Below, one piece after another: positions 38,214 to 52,000 of a DNA stretch of 64,000 nucleotides (position 1 is the stretch's first letter; the number at the start of each line of letters is the position of its first letter). A model generated the notes under the pieces. It made no database searches. It saw only the letters and a list, made by a program, of their open reading frames with translations, and was not told the origin of the DNA. Source of the DNA: Adenanthera pavonina. Its lineage: Eukaryota > Streptophyta > Magnoliopsida > Fabales > Fabaceae. The stretch lies in the NCBI GenBank assembly GCA_026686845.1, contig JAIVEN010000015.1, positions 1,193,001-1,257,000 of the forward strand. Direction: 5' to 3'. Both the position numbers and the translations under genes were made by a program.

Positions 38214-38510
38214 TATCCTCTTTGATCCATATTATAAGGTGTGTGACTTATTTTCACGCCTATTATAAAAGTTAAAAAATATTCTTAAATATATTAAAAG
38301 TTTTAAATTTATCCATATTTATTGAGTGAATATTAAAATAATTAGACCAAATAATTTTCTATAATCTTTACAAGTGTAGAAGAGAGAGAAGTAATCAACT
38401 CACATAATTAAATATAGTGAGGGTAAAATTATCCATTTGGATTCCTACACCTTATATTGTAAACTAAAGAAAAATGGGTCTTACACCCTATATTATAAAT
38501 CTAAGAGAGT
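38214..38510. mobile_element. Stowaway-like MITE, family 2
   Basis: TA plus TCCTCTTTGATCCATATTATAAGGTGT at the left. The right end, TACACCCTATATTATAAATCTAAGAGAG plus TA, is its inverse. No open frame. It resembles the outer element at 40816-41465. Confidence 0.65.
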
Positions 38511-38721
38511 ATATTCTATTTGACATGATATCTAGTTAATAATTATACTACGATGGTTCATTTATTCAAAGGCCCTTAGTTAATTAATAATGACAGATTT
38601 AAACACTAATGAGCATTGATTTTTTCAAATGCCCAATAGAAAAGAGTGTTGAATTATTTGTCATGCATTCCTTTCTGTTCTATTTATAAGGCAAGCTTTT
38701 AAAGCAAATTTTGATCTTTGA

Positions 38722-38990
38722 TACTCCCTCTGATCTTTAATATAACACCATTTTAACCGAATTACACGAATTAAGAAAGAAAATTAAAACTAATTAACTA
38801 CCTCGATTTCTCCGAAAATTTCAATATTTTTCCAAAACTACCCTTATCTAATTTCTCTCTTTCTTTCTTTGCATACATTAAATAGGGGTATTTTTTTGGA
38901 AATGTATAATAAATACCATCTCGTATATTGTAAAGGGTCTTATATTCAGGACCAAAGTAAAAGATCTTATATATAGGATCGGAGGGAGTA
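38722..38990 (+). mobile_element. Stowaway-like MITE, family 1
   Basis: TA plus CTCCCTCTGATCTTTAATATAA at the left, and TATATATAGGATCGGAGGGAG plus TA at the right. The core ACCGAATTACACGAATTAAG ... CCTCGATTTCTC is nearly the same as at 59193-59461. Confidence 0.8.
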
Positions 38991-40815
38991 TAAAACATTT
39001 TAAAAGTTCAACAAAGTATCAATGAATTTTTTCTCTAATTCATTCTTTATATAAATACTCTTTATTAACTTTTAAATGTTCAATAAATCATTAATGCAAG
39101 AGAAAATTTGGAAAGTTAAGTAAATTTTTAAGAAATTTAATTGTGCCAACTAATTTTACTTCCTCTGATTTATAAAAATTATGACTTTGGGCATTCTAGG
39201 TTTTTTTAATAATATTTATCACTTTAAAATTTTAATAAAATATTAATTACTTATTTTATTATTTTATTTTTTATTAATATCAAATGATTCATTTGTGAAG
39301 GCATTTAAATTAAGGTTATTTTGGTGAAATATTTTTAAATTTTATAATAATTTAAATTATTTAATAATTTTCTTGATCTAAATAAGAAATCTAACAATTT
39401 TTAAGAAGTGAACTTTCTTACTGATGTGAAGTTAATTAAAATGGTCTCATGAATAGTAGCCGGAAAAGTATTATGTATGGATGTTTCTTGCCCAAGGGGG
39501 TGGTGTGGGGTCGAGCGTGCGTATCTCACCGTGCATAAAATCCGACCAAATACATTAGGCTTTACCCTCAAGGAATCAGTCTATCTTTCTTTCTTTTTCT
39601 TTTTTTTTTTCCCTTTTTAAATACTTTTCATCTCATGAATGCAAATCTGGATGACAATTTAGGTTTCACTTGTGTGGTATTTGATTTTGATTTGTTCCCT
39701 TACATTTGGATGATTAGCATTAATGCTTTGATTAAATAATCTTTAATATAATTTTTTATGGCAAGAAAACTGGCTTTTTTTTTTGGCACAAAGAGAACTG
39801 GCATACCAACCCCCAGAAGGCATATTGCACAGGATACACAAGGATTCAGATCCTCCGAATTTTCCTCCTCTTTTTTTTTCCGTTGAAGTTAGAAGAATTT
39901 AGTTATTTTAGCAACTTTTTTTTTTAATTTAATCTTCCTTCCATCATTATCTCCATATTATATTATAAATTCAGCAATTTCACGCGTGTTTAATATTCAT
40001 TCACAATATCTAAATTCATAATTTTTTTATTTGGAATAACTATGGTATATACAAATCCACTCACACACCTAAATATGACATCTTATCATGGATAAGATTT
40101 GATCCCACGATCTTCCTTCAATTAAGTAGTACATGTACCAATATACCAATAGGTCATTGGCATCTAAATTCATGCTTGAGCTATCACAATCATCAATATT
40201 TTGCTTGTTTGGTTTCTTAAATACACATTTGAGACAAAGCAAATCTATCCTTAAATCTACATTTACAATCATTAATTTGCCTTCTTGTTATACGTTTGAG
40301 CCAAAACATTATACAAATTATTAGTTGCCATACATATACAACACCCAAACATCAAAGCAAGGACAAGAAAAGAGAACCAAACATTTTAAACCTATGACAC
40401 TATGAGCACAGCAAAAGAAGGTGCTTAATAGTTTCCTCGAATTCCTGATACCCTTCTTCACCATACACATACAGCAACAACTGCAGATGTTTCTTCATAT
40501 TTTGAATGAAGGAAGAAATTTGTTATTCTTCGAAATATAATAACAAATGTTCTACGCTTCTTTTATTTTAGCCAAAAAAATTAGTTCTTCTATTATTAGT
40601 TAATCTATTATTTTACTAAGAAAATATAAAATGTCAATCATAATAATTTTTTAATTTAATTTTATATAAGTAAATTTTAAATTATATAAATAATCTCATA
40701 AACTTTTGATCATAAATATAGATCTTTAATGTCATAAACACATAAGTTTGATGTCAGGAAAATGAATTAATAAATACAAATTAATTACATAAATCATAAA
40801 TCAATATATAATATA
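38991..40815. other. Gene-free spacer with an old repeat (39160-39430)
   Basis: 39160-39430 resembles 18470-18740. 39480-39560 is a small GC-richer patch. Nothing coding is recognised. Confidence 0.45.
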
Positions 40816-41465
40816 TATTCCCTCCTATCCATATTATAAGATATTTTGTATTAATTACACACATATTAAGAAAATCATTTTTTACTTAAAATTAATATAA
40901 AAAATACTTATATTTCCTATTTTGTCCTTATTAAATACATCATTCTATTATCATTATAGGGTTATAATTAAGAAATAAGGAAATATTAAGACTTTGTTTG
41001 GTTTGAAGTAATGGGAGGTTTTTTAAGGGGAGGGGAGGGAATTAAATCCCTTCCTCTTGTTTAGCTGAAAAAATTGAAGGGAATTGGGGAAAATTTAATT
41101 CCCTTCAATTCCCTCCCCCTCCCTTTTATAAATTCCCTCCAAATGGGGTATGGAGGGGAGAGAGGGGTATGGAGGGGAGAGAGTATTTATTACTCAATCT
41201 CCTCCGATCTCCTTATGAACCAAACAAGATTTCATTAAAATTTCTCTAATCCCACAAAATAAGTAAATTTTAAAATTCCTCCAATTACTTCTCCTTAAAT
41301 CCCTTTCATTAAAATTCTTCTAATCCCCTCCCTTCCAAATCCCTCAGTTGAACCAAACAAAGCCTAAAATTAGAGATAAAATGGAAAAAAAAATATCTAA
41401 TATTTTATATTTTGGACAAAAAACTTATCATATAAAATGTCTTATAATATAAATTGGAGGAAGTA
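40816..41465. mobile_element. Stowaway-like MITE, family 2, interrupted by another MITE
   Basis: Outer ends: TA plus TTCCCTCCTATCCATATTATAAGATATTTT, and ATGTCTTATAATATAAATTGGAGGAAG plus TA. The two halves are separated by the element at 40990-41364. Without it the outer element would be about 275 bases, close to its relative at 38214-38510. Confidence 0.7.
40990..41364. mobile_element. Harbinger-like MITE nested in a Stowaway-like MITE
   Basis: It is flanked by TAA at 40987-40989 and 41365-41367. Left end GACTTTGTTTGGTTTGA, and right end read inward GGCTTTGTTTGGTTCAACTGA. The interior has G-rich and C-rich arms (GGGGAGGGGAGGG ... CCCTCCCCCTCCC) that could fold back. A 3-base TAA/TTA target and G-rich ends fit the PIF/Harbinger group. 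Confidence 0.75.
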
Positions 41466-41636
41466 ATAATGATAATAATCAAATATATAAAAAATCATAT
41501 TATTTATTAGTTATCAAGGATATATTAGCTCCATAGAGTGTGATTTATCTCAAGTTCTTTACTTTATACGTATCTTTTTTTTAGCCTAATACATATACAT
41601 ATATATATATATATCTATCTTTTTGACCAACTGTAA

Positions 41637-41673
<37 letters not shown>

Positions 41674-41722
41674 CGAACAGTTTGAAAAGAAAAAAAAAAA
41701 AAACTCGAGCCATCGAGACAGA
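41466..41722. promoter_or_regulatory. Upstream region with TA/TG microsatellites
   Basis: This holds (TA)n at 41599-41612, TG/TA repeats at 41637-41672 and a poly-A tract at 41689-41703, directly in front of the start codon at 41723. The promoter of the next gene must lie here or further upstream in the MITE cluster. Confidence 0.45.
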
Positions 41723-44711
41723 ATGAGTTTTCTTGCGGGAAGGTTAGCAGGGAAAGAGGCAGCATATTTTTTCCAGGAATCCAAACAAGCGGTAGGAAAA
41801 TTAGTCCAGAAAAATCCCAACTCCAAGAGCCTCGAGGCGGTGACTTCTTCTACTGAGCACGAAGGTCATCATCGTGATCATGCCGATGTGCTTCCTGAGG
41901 TCCTCAGGCACTCCTTACCCGCCAAGGTTTTCAGAGATGACACCGTCTTGGAATCCACCTCCTCCTCTTTCAATCCCTCCAAATGGGTCATTCCTTCCCA
42001 CCCGAAAGCTGCCTCTTCTGTATCTCCCGAAGCTCTCAACCCTCTCAGAGCTTACGTTTCTCTCCCTCAAGTCACGTTCGGCCCTAAAAGGTTATCTTTC
42101 TCTCTCTCTAGGTTCCTGGGAATTGGGAATGATTTTGAAGTTCACGATTAGACATTCAATTGCTTAATATTCGACATTTGGATTTAAATTCTGCGTTTAT
42201 TCAGTACTAAAAGCGCAACTCTAGTGAATTTCTTCAAGATTTGGCTATGTGAAGTGTGAATTTCTAAGAGAAATGCACACGTGGGATCATTCAAATGGTA
42301 GTTGTTTGGGTTTGCACGCATTGATAGACACACTCAATTTCTTAAATTGAGAGGATACAGATCCTTTTTTCTGTTATGTTTTTGCTCATTTAGCTTTATA
42401 TCTATGCTGTAGCTTGGTTTTGCCCTTTATTTTTGAAGGGGAAATTCTGGTAGTTGTTCCTAGTTTTTCAACATTTCTCCTCATTTCTTTTCCTCTTGGT
42501 AAAATCCAAACCGTGACACTGTTGTCAGAGCCTCGTGGACATGTTCAATTTGTTGCCTTTAATGAGTAATTCATTTTCCACGGTGGATGCTCCCTTTTTT
42601 CCCTTCTGTTTGAAATGGGAGTTGCTAGTGATGTTTTATAACTTAATGTTGCAGGTGGGAATTGCCTGAAATGCCGCAGCCGGTTTCAGCCTCAACTGCT
42701 AATGAATTGCATCGAGACAGGCACGCACATGTTAACCCAGAGAAGTTAAAAGCTGCAGCTGAGGGGCTTGCCAATGGTACATTTTCATGTTCTTTGTCTC
42801 GTTCATGTGGCAAAATCTCTCATTTGGTTTTGCATGCCCATAGATGCTTTATCCTTCTTGGCCTCTAGATTAAAAGTAAAATTATTGAAGCAATTCTTGA
42901 CAATTGGGGCAGAAAAAGGTGGAATCTTGGAATTCTATTTCCAAAGCAACACGAGGGAAATGTTTAGTTTTATCATTGCTTAAGGCCTTATGTGTGGTAA
43001 ACTGTGACATATTTTAAATATTGTTGGTGCTGTTTGATGGATCTTGTAGTTTAATATTTAAGCTTAAGCTTAAGGTTTTCTATTTACATAGTGAAATTAT
43101 GAATTAATGTATTTTATATATGTGTATGTAGACAAAATAAGTTGTGAGATAGTCTCTGGGTTTCTTTTGGGAATAAGCATTTAGTTTGAAGATTTAGACT
43201 TTGGAGTGTAATAACAGGGTTAATAATTAATTGAAAACGGGTAGGATTTTTTGTTTCAATCTTTTTTTTTTAAAAAAAAAGGATGAGATGATTTCTGGGT
43301 TTGACATTAAAAGCTATAAAAGTCTAAAAGATGCTCATACTCGAGAGAAGTGAATTTGCTAAAACTTTTCTTAACAGAATGCTCTATATTCTTTCCAAAT
43401 AGTCTTACTTCTACAGATCTAAATCCCAATACAACAAAAGAAATCCTTATTGGAAAGACTTTCCAAGAAAAGCTAGCTTCTGAAGAAAACCAAGCAAAAA
43501 GGGGGGAAAAAAACCAAAGAAATACTAAAAAAATTGCTGCGAACAAGTAATTTGTTATAACTGAATACTCATTATTCTGAAAATGACCAAATTACTCATA
43601 GACTCTTAAGTTTTTGTATATGAGGACACATACATATCTTGGAATTTTAACTTTTAGGACAATGCACTGATAAATAACCCTATTTTTGTCTGGAATGTCT
43701 TTTGTATTATTTTCTTGGTTTCTTATATCATTATATGTTGGCTCTTATTCTATGTTGTGCTTATTGTATTGTGCTAATGATGTTGAGAGAAGGAAAATAC
43801 AAGCAGATTTCTTTGAGGGATATGCCCAAGAAACCAAATTTTCTGATGCTACTTTTGTTTCTTTTTGGTTTTTAATAGTTGGAAAGGCATTTGCTGTTGC
43901 CACTGCACTTGTATTTGGTGGTGCTACATTGGTATTCGGAATGGTAGCATCCAAGTTAAATCTGGAACATGTAAGTACAGCTAAATTATCTGTGTTTTGA
44001 AAGTCGGATTGATCTTCGAATCAGTGGAAAAGATGGTTTGTTGGTCTAACCTGGAGAAACTGGTATATAATATATGTACACGTGTGTGTGTATATACATA
44101 TATATAAGTATTTAATATTTATAGTATTAAAATTTTAACCAATTAAACATACGTAACTTGTAAATATTAGTTTAAATTTCAAAATCATTCAAACAATTAA
44201 TTTATTTGAATTACATATTTTCTTTCTACGATCAAGAATATTATGTGAGCTTTTTAAGATTCAAACATTTCATTGGATTCCATCCTTTTCATCTCCTTCC
44301 AACTCCCAGCTATAGCCATAGGATTGTTGTTATAAGCCATTGCATCGTGTGATCTTCTTATTTTTCTTCTTCTTTTGGTATGGGAATTTTTTATATCAAA
44401 TTCTTATTCACACGAAGTCTTAATTGTTCTGACAGCTTAGTGACCTCAAAACTAAAGGAAAAGACGTTATTGAGCCAAAATTTGAGAATATCAGAGAGCA
44501 ATTAATGCCCTTGAGAATTTGGGTAAGCTCTAAACCTTTTTCTCTCTCTAAATTTATGAATATCCTTTAACGGCGTGAGCATGAGCATTACTTGGGTATG
44601 CAGGCTGATAACATGTCTAGAAAATGGCATTCGGAAAGGAAAGGAGATATTAAGCAGAAGCCAATCATAAAGGAACTGTCCAAAATGTATGGTGCCAAAA
44701 CATCTGATTGA
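41723..44711 (+). CDS. Conserved-looking plant protein of unknown function
   Basis: Five exons reconstructed by frame and GT-AG sites: 41723-42090, 42655-42776, 43879-43970, 44436-44522, 44604-44711. They total 777 bases, 258 residues, with consistent phases throughout. The N-terminus (MSFLAGRLAGKEAAYFFQES) can form an amphipathic helix, compatible with organelle targeting. A Ser/Pro-rich part follows, then LNPLRAYVSLPQVTFGPKRW and a charged helix NPEKLKAAAEGLAN. Residues about 164-190 (VGKAFAVATALVFGGATLVF) are a single hydrophobic, Gly/Ala-rich probable membrane span. The C-terminus is basic and charged (MSRKWHSERKGDIKQKP) and ends LSKMYGAKTSD. I recognise no enzymatic motif. The layout suggests a small single-span membrane protein, perhaps of an organelle. 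Its 3' end faces that of the minus-strand gene starting at 46047. Confidence 0.85.
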
Positions 44712-46046
44712 CATTTTTTTTCCTCTTTTCTTTTTGGTCTCTTGCAAATGTTGAAATAGGAGATAGTACATACACAGGTAGCCTGTATGGAGTGTGCCTG
44801 CTGTAAAATTTGAAGAATAAGGAGTGAAAGTACAAACTAGAATATATTGTAAAATTATGCCATTAGCCCATTACATGTGGGATAGTGTTGTTTTGTTTAA
44901 TTAAACAATTCCTTTGTACTCTGAAGATGTGAAAATCATATTTTCTTTTTTCTTTTTTATAATAAGATGACACTTGAGAGGTATTTGAGCCGTCTGAAAT
45001 TTGATGTGCAATTGCAGTTTATTCTCACTCAGTCGGATCACTAATATGGTGCTATAGATGATCTTGCTGATAAGATACAATACCACATAGGTATCCCTAG
45101 GCAAATTTAGAAACAATTCTTATTGGAATGAAACATATATTAAGCACATTATTTTGTGTCCAAGTTTGACTAAATTATTAATGGTGGTTGAGTTGACTAA
45201 ATTTTTATTGTGTCTTGGGTTTGTACCTTGTAAATGATAAAAACTACGTTAAGAGAACTACAACTTGACAATGCTTAAATTCAGATTAATCAGTAATATT
45301 AAGTGCGGGATGTTTGCCACAAAAAAAGTCAAACTAAATAACACTTCATTCTCTAAGGGATGTTTAAATTATTGTTTTTTCATCATGAATATATTTACAT
45401 AAACTACTCTTCATGATAAAATTAGACCAAAATACTTTTAGTAATAACATTGATTTCTTTCCTTGACATATAATTTATTGAAAAATAAAAAAATTTTATT
45501 TTAATATTATGTATCTTTTTATAAACTATAAATTAAATTTATTCTAATTTTAGAATTAACTATTTTTCTGTTGGTCAAATATGTGTATTTATACGTGATA
45601 TTATATCTAAATAATAGATATCAGGGTTTGATCATAAGTATAACAACTCATCTTTTTCTATTGTAAAGGAGGCCAATGTAGTGCATCTTTTCATTTCAGA
45701 AAGCAACAGTGTAGATTTTCAAAATAAAAAAGAGAGTTGTGTAATTTTATTACATCTTAAGGATCAGATGTGAGTGAAATTTACTCTAAAAATTAAGAAT
45801 AACACACACACAAAAAAGTAAGAAACAAAAATTATTACACCAACACACCCATCCCTAGAAAACTGAGAAAAATCTTTGAAAGTAAAATATTTCATTGATT
45901 TTCAGTTCTGTCACTTCTAATGAATGTAAAAAAAAATAAGAGGTAAACAATGAAAGGACCGATTCAAAAACAAGCTTTTAGGGAAGAGCCAAACTTCTTT
46001 CCCCCTATCTTCTGTTCATATCTATATCATCAGTGAAACTGGTTAA
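44712..46046. other. Convergent intergenic region
   Basis: This is the 3' flank of the 41723 gene and of the minus-strand gene at 46047. It must contain both polyadenylation regions. No further gene or element is recognised. Confidence 0.55.
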
Positions 46047-49000
46047 CTAGAGCTTGTAGTCAAGTCCAGCCCCATATTTCCAAGATTCAAGATGCCTCTT
46101 CCACTTGAAACTCATCTTGGAAGGTAGTGCATTCAAGAATGGCCTTGCAATTATACATGGAACACATGAGAGTACTGGAGATTATAGGTGATTTATGTAA
46201 TTGTAATGCTTTTCATATGGTTGTTCAATGGAAAGATTAATTAATTGGATGCCTGAAACGCCTTAAATATTGTTAATCAAGGGTGTTTTAGGCATTTAAC
46301 ATCTTGATAGATTTTTAATGTCTTAATTGTTTCAAAAAGGAACTAAACAGTTGAATACTTCAAACATAAGAAATGTCTGTGCATGTTTTTAAAATAAAAT
46401 AAGTCCATTTATTTAACATTAAATCAAGAGAGAGACAAAACATTTTACTCACAAAAAATTGATAAATGGTACAGATGAGACCCAGAAAAGACTAGTACCT
46501 CACAATAGGGCTAGCATAGGTTGAGAGAAAGGTGTAGTACCCAAGCATAAAAAAATGTCTGGACCAGTCAAGAAGCACAGGAATACCAACCTGAAACAAG
46601 ACATCAGTCTAAATTGCATGCAAATGAAACAGTTACTTCACTTGTTATGCCACTTTCACTAGAGTATGGTACTATGGTCAGTGTTGGTTGTCATCAAGAC
46701 ACTACTAATAGTATCTGAAAGGAAAAAAATTACATGCTGCTTTTTGGGTGTTTATTATTAGGTTTTGGTATGATGGTGTTTGATAGAGCGCATTGGCGTC
46801 GTATGATCCATGTAGTCGACCTCACTTAGTGGGATAAAACTAATGTTGTTGTTGTATTATTAGGTTTTGGTCTCAGGTCAGACTGAGGTTCGGGTTAGGG
46901 GTCAATCTGGCCTGACCTAGCCTGTGTATACTCCTAAGAGAAAAAGAGGCGTTTTACAATTTAGCATTGTATGATTGGGTGTTTGGAAAAAATTCCTCCA
47001 CTTGTGATGGTTTTACAAGAGAAACCAATAGCAATCAATTAAGGAACTTTACCTAAGTCTCACCCTGTCTGCAAAACCTCTTAACAATTCAGCACTGTTA
47101 GATTGGGTGTTTCTAAAATGACTTTTGATTCTTCCTTTATTAAGACATAAATTTTCAAACAGAGATAGACAAGAGTGAGGACCGAAGCAAAAGCTATTAA
47201 GGTATTACAAGCTATTCACTCATGTCTTTCATTCTCAGTTCTATCCTCAAAGAATCACTGCATATTCAGAGCTAAAATAAAATGCAAGAGGGCAACTCTT
47301 CAATTTTGAGGGTTCTTTTCCAAGATGATGTACTGTCAGTAAATTACATATTTAATGCAAGGCTATCGTGGCGCTTAAATGTTTAAATGAAAAAAGAAAT
47401 GATAAAAAAATATGAATGTGAGAGATCTTAATGATAAGTTTCTGAGATGTTAAGAAATTACAAAGTAGCAGAAATAGAGAAAATGGGATCTTTTACAGTT
47501 TTACAATCATGGGTTCAGAGAGAGTGTGAGAATGATATAAAAGAATAAAGTTGTATACGAGATTTATTTCCTCTTCTTACTCCCATCCTCTTCCCCCCCA
47601 TACTCTATCTCGAAATGCATTATATTTTGTTAATTCTATCATTGTTGCAGATTTGGATTGGAAACAAAGTAAAAGGAGACATTGCATTTCCGTACATCGG
47701 ATATGTATTTCATGTTTGTTCGATATTTGCATATTAAAAATATCTGACCAGTAAACTCATGAATTACCTGTTTGAATATGGATGGAAGGATTTGAGGCCT
47801 AGTTAGCATGACCAGGCCTAAGGTCTTGGAAAGAGGACCAAACTGTACAATATCCTGTAATAATCTTAAAGCTTCAGCAGAAATTTAAGAGATGGTGGTT
47901 AACATCGATGTTGGTTCCTCATGTCAATGAATTCAATCATTCAGGAAGAACATATCACCAACCAAATGATTTGATACAACATATCCAGAAAAAAGGACAA
48001 AGAAATCAACCTGTAGAAATGGTAGTAGCACTGGATCTCCAAGCCTCTGAAAAAGGAAATCAACGTCAATCACCAGTAGTAATTAGCCTTCAAAACCTAT
48101 GAAACTATTCGAAGTATAAGTAAAGCATATGTTCAACCATGAAATTGAATTTGTATTAACATTCACATAATTATTTCTGTTAAAAGTCAAGACAGAAAAT
48201 ATCGCACTTGTAATGGAACAAACCATAGGAGAATTATATGAGACACTTCAAACCAGAGGGAAGTAAACTATAATTTTCCCTATAATTTATTCCCCTTGGT
48301 ATTTAGAAAGTTAGGCCTACCTGCATACAGTCAAAATTGGCGTAAAGGAGTTCATTAATAAAATCTTGGGGAACATTGGACTGATGCTTTGCTGACATTG
48401 CTCTTTGAAACAGCCATGAAGCACTCAAGTTTGGCTGAATTACCCAAAAACTTGTCAGGTTTCATATATATAGTCGCTAAAGCATTAAGACCATTTGTAA
48501 AGCGGCAAAGTACCATGTATGGGTTCAGCAGAGATAAGTTGTGTGAGTCAAGATAGTCACCATTGATTGCTTCATATATTCCTTCAATATAGCAACGTGA
48601 AAAGGTAATCAGATAATCTCCCAGTTAAGGCTCACCTAACAATTTGGTCCTTATATTTTTAGGCCAATTTAGCTTTTATCACTGAAAATTATTGAGTGCA
48701 CTAGTTTCTGAAAATAATGAACTCGTTTGTTAGTCCTTCTGACATTCCTGGGCCACTTGATTGAAGAATTAACAAGAAGTGAATTTCTTATTATTTGAAA
48801 CTAACTCATGCACTCACAATTTTTAAGGACTAAATTAAGCCTAACAATCTAGGAACTAAATTGTTAATCCGGTTCTATAGAGACGCTATTCTATCTACTC
48901 TTCATTGTTAAACTCTGAAATTGATTTCACACACAAACTACTTCAGTAAATAAGGATACTGTTCTAATTCTAATTTCAGAGTGTAGAGACACCGGTTTAA

Positions 49001-52000
49001 ATAATGTATAGAAAAAGAGAGGTGTAGAGTTCCATCAAGCATAAGAAAACTTATAGATGAAGAGTTTCAGTTTCACAAATTCAGCAAACAAGTAAACCCA
49101 GTATTCCAACACATTGACAATTGCTTCAACTTGTTCAAGAATGAACGGTTATAGGTAATTAATTGGGAAGAAAGTGCACACCTTCTGACAATCTACCAAG
49201 GTGCCTGGTCAGGCTACCAAAACCACCAAAAGAAACAGGTGACTGTATGCCACTAGCATCACCAAACTACATAGAATGAAGGTTCATGGATTTAATATAT
49301 TAACATGACTGATGGCTCTAGTTGATTGAGGATTTAGAAGTAAGCAAATGTTATTTACCTGTAGAACTCTATCAAAAGCAGCTGGTACCGGGCTGTCAAG
49401 TTGCTCCACACCACCAAATAAGGTAAGGTTTCATAATGTTTTGAAGAAGAGAGGTATTGATGTGGAAAGCAGTATCAAGCATATTATTGAAAATGATATC
49501 AATGTGAAAGAGTATTACTTCATAAGTAACAATTAACAAAATTAATACAATCCTATGGGGAAAATGGAACATGGTAAGATACACGGCAGAGAAAGGAGAC
49601 ATCACAATTTCCATAAGGGTTTGCACCACTGCATTTAAGTTATATAACAAAAATTTCCATAAGGGTCATCTGGTAATGATAGGACGGTCAGAAAGATCTA
49701 AAAAATTTCCTGTTGTCTGAAACAGATATTCAAGAATCTTCAACTGGACAGCAGAAACTTATTAAATGACGACTACATATGTTAAAACCACGACTCTGAA
49801 TTTATAACGTTGGAGTAAACTGATTAAAGAGCTACATCAGTAACTGATCATGCAGATAAATAGTTTTAACTTGCAGTTGCAATTGAGTTATAGCTGCAAT
49901 AATTGCAAGAAAATATAGAAAATGCAGCCATTGGGGACTATAAAGCAGCCCGATACAGTTGCAGACCACAATTTAAAACCCTTTTGACATATGATAGGTT
50001 GAAACAGTTGGTTGCATTGTTTCAACATGTGTTCAAATTAACACATGAACCTAAAGCAAAATGGGAAAAAGTAACATCTGTAATAATGACAACCTATAAA
50101 TCATAGATAATTTATACATATTTTATCAGGTATGCCTTACTACCTGTTGCGGTATGTTGGAAAGATGCCGTAAATGACCCTTAGTATCTCCAAATGGTGA
50201 AGTGAAACACCCTATCATGTAAAAGTTGCATATTTTAATCCAGTGCTTTTAGAAGTATTGTGGCGTACATGACTGTCAAATGGAAATCTTGAAGGAAGTA
50301 AAGTACAGCGAGAGCAGTCTGATTAGCACAATCATTACAGAACTAGTTATATTAAAACTGTTACATAAAGCAGATAAAAAGAAGGATCACATGCCATGCA
50401 TAACCGTAGTGGTTCAGTGATGTAGCATACACTAAACAATGGTTTTATGACTATGACAATCATTGTCAATGTTCTGGTTTGGTTGCTTAGAATAGGAATT
50501 GCAGGTTTTTTTGTTGATTGATAAAGAATCTTTTTACTTATTGCATTTAACAGCTTCCTGCATGCTCATAATTAACATACTGGTGATGAAGTAGTTTAGT
50601 ACAACATGACTAAGATATTCATAAAAGCAATATATCAATGAAGAACTTTTACTGGAAGCCTTAGGCACTACTTCCTCTTTTTCAATTGAAATAGGCAAGG
50701 CCATAGTTTCCTTTTGAGAATTAATCACAATCCCAAATACTGTAGGAGGAGATTGTATTAACTAAATTAAATGAGTGGGGCAGCATCAAATATTGCTTTC
50801 AGTTCCTTTCTGACAGACAATACAAAAGTTGCAGATGACATATCAGAAAGCTAACCTGATTATACCCAAAATTAAAAAAAGTAAAAAAAAAAAAAAAAGG
50901 GAAAGCTAACCTGATATTCTGGCATTAAATCCCAGTATTCTTCAAGCAATTCTTCAAGTTTGGGGGCTTTAGGTTGGGGTTCTACATAAGTGAACATATA
51001 AGTGGTCCGATCCATGGGACCTGAACCAGCTGGAAATGCCTGTGAAGTTTTCAGTAAAAGATCATTCTAAATTAAATCACATGCTATACTCTTAATATAA
51101 CATTAAAACAACTTACCTCCCAGAAAAATTGTGCTTTTGAATTTCCAACTGTTTTTACTGATGAATTGCTGTATATAACATCACTAGTTGAATTATTCTT
51201 AAAGCCACGAGCACAGGTTCCAACAACAAGGCAAACTCCATCAGGCTTCCTCCCACCTCTTATCTGTAAAATTATTGCACAGGACACTGGAGAGGATCAT
51301 GAGGCCAAATTTTTAGCATGTAGTAGTAACTAGTAATTTCATTTTTCCTTGAATCATGATGCTTGCACTCACAGTAAACTAAAGGTTTAAAATTAATTTT
51401 ATTTTGTCATTGCATCAGCTATGATCCTCACCTGTTTTACTACAGGGGAAAAGTTCCCCATTGCATCAATTATAAGACGAGATGACAATATTTTGTCCCC
51501 AGCAAGTTTTAGGACCTGAAAGCAAAATTATGCAAGTATTCAAGCTCTCACATTCAATTCACATTTGGATATATTCACAATTTCACATTATCTAGACCAT
51601 ACTCCTTTTTCTTTCATGTTCAATCATTTATCTAAATTCTAATTCTAATTCTAATGTTCCCATCTTCATGCTTCAAGATATTTTGGAGTCCCCCATCTGG
51701 TTACTCAATCTCTTAAGTGGTTTTTTTCTTTCTGAGATCCTTTGCTACTTGTTTAAAAACTATGTTACAATATGTAACAAGCTGCATGGGCTGCATAGTC
51801 TATCCTATCAATTTTCTTATAAAGGAGATTTATCATTGGATTTGGAAGGGACAGGCTTGTTCATGATAAGCCAATTTGAAATTCTAAAGTTCCATCCTAA
51901 GGTCAAGTCCATTGTTTGGACAGCAATGCTGAACAGGATAAACACCAATACTATGCTGCAGTTTTGATGGCCCCATGTAGCTCTTTTTCCAAACGTGTGT

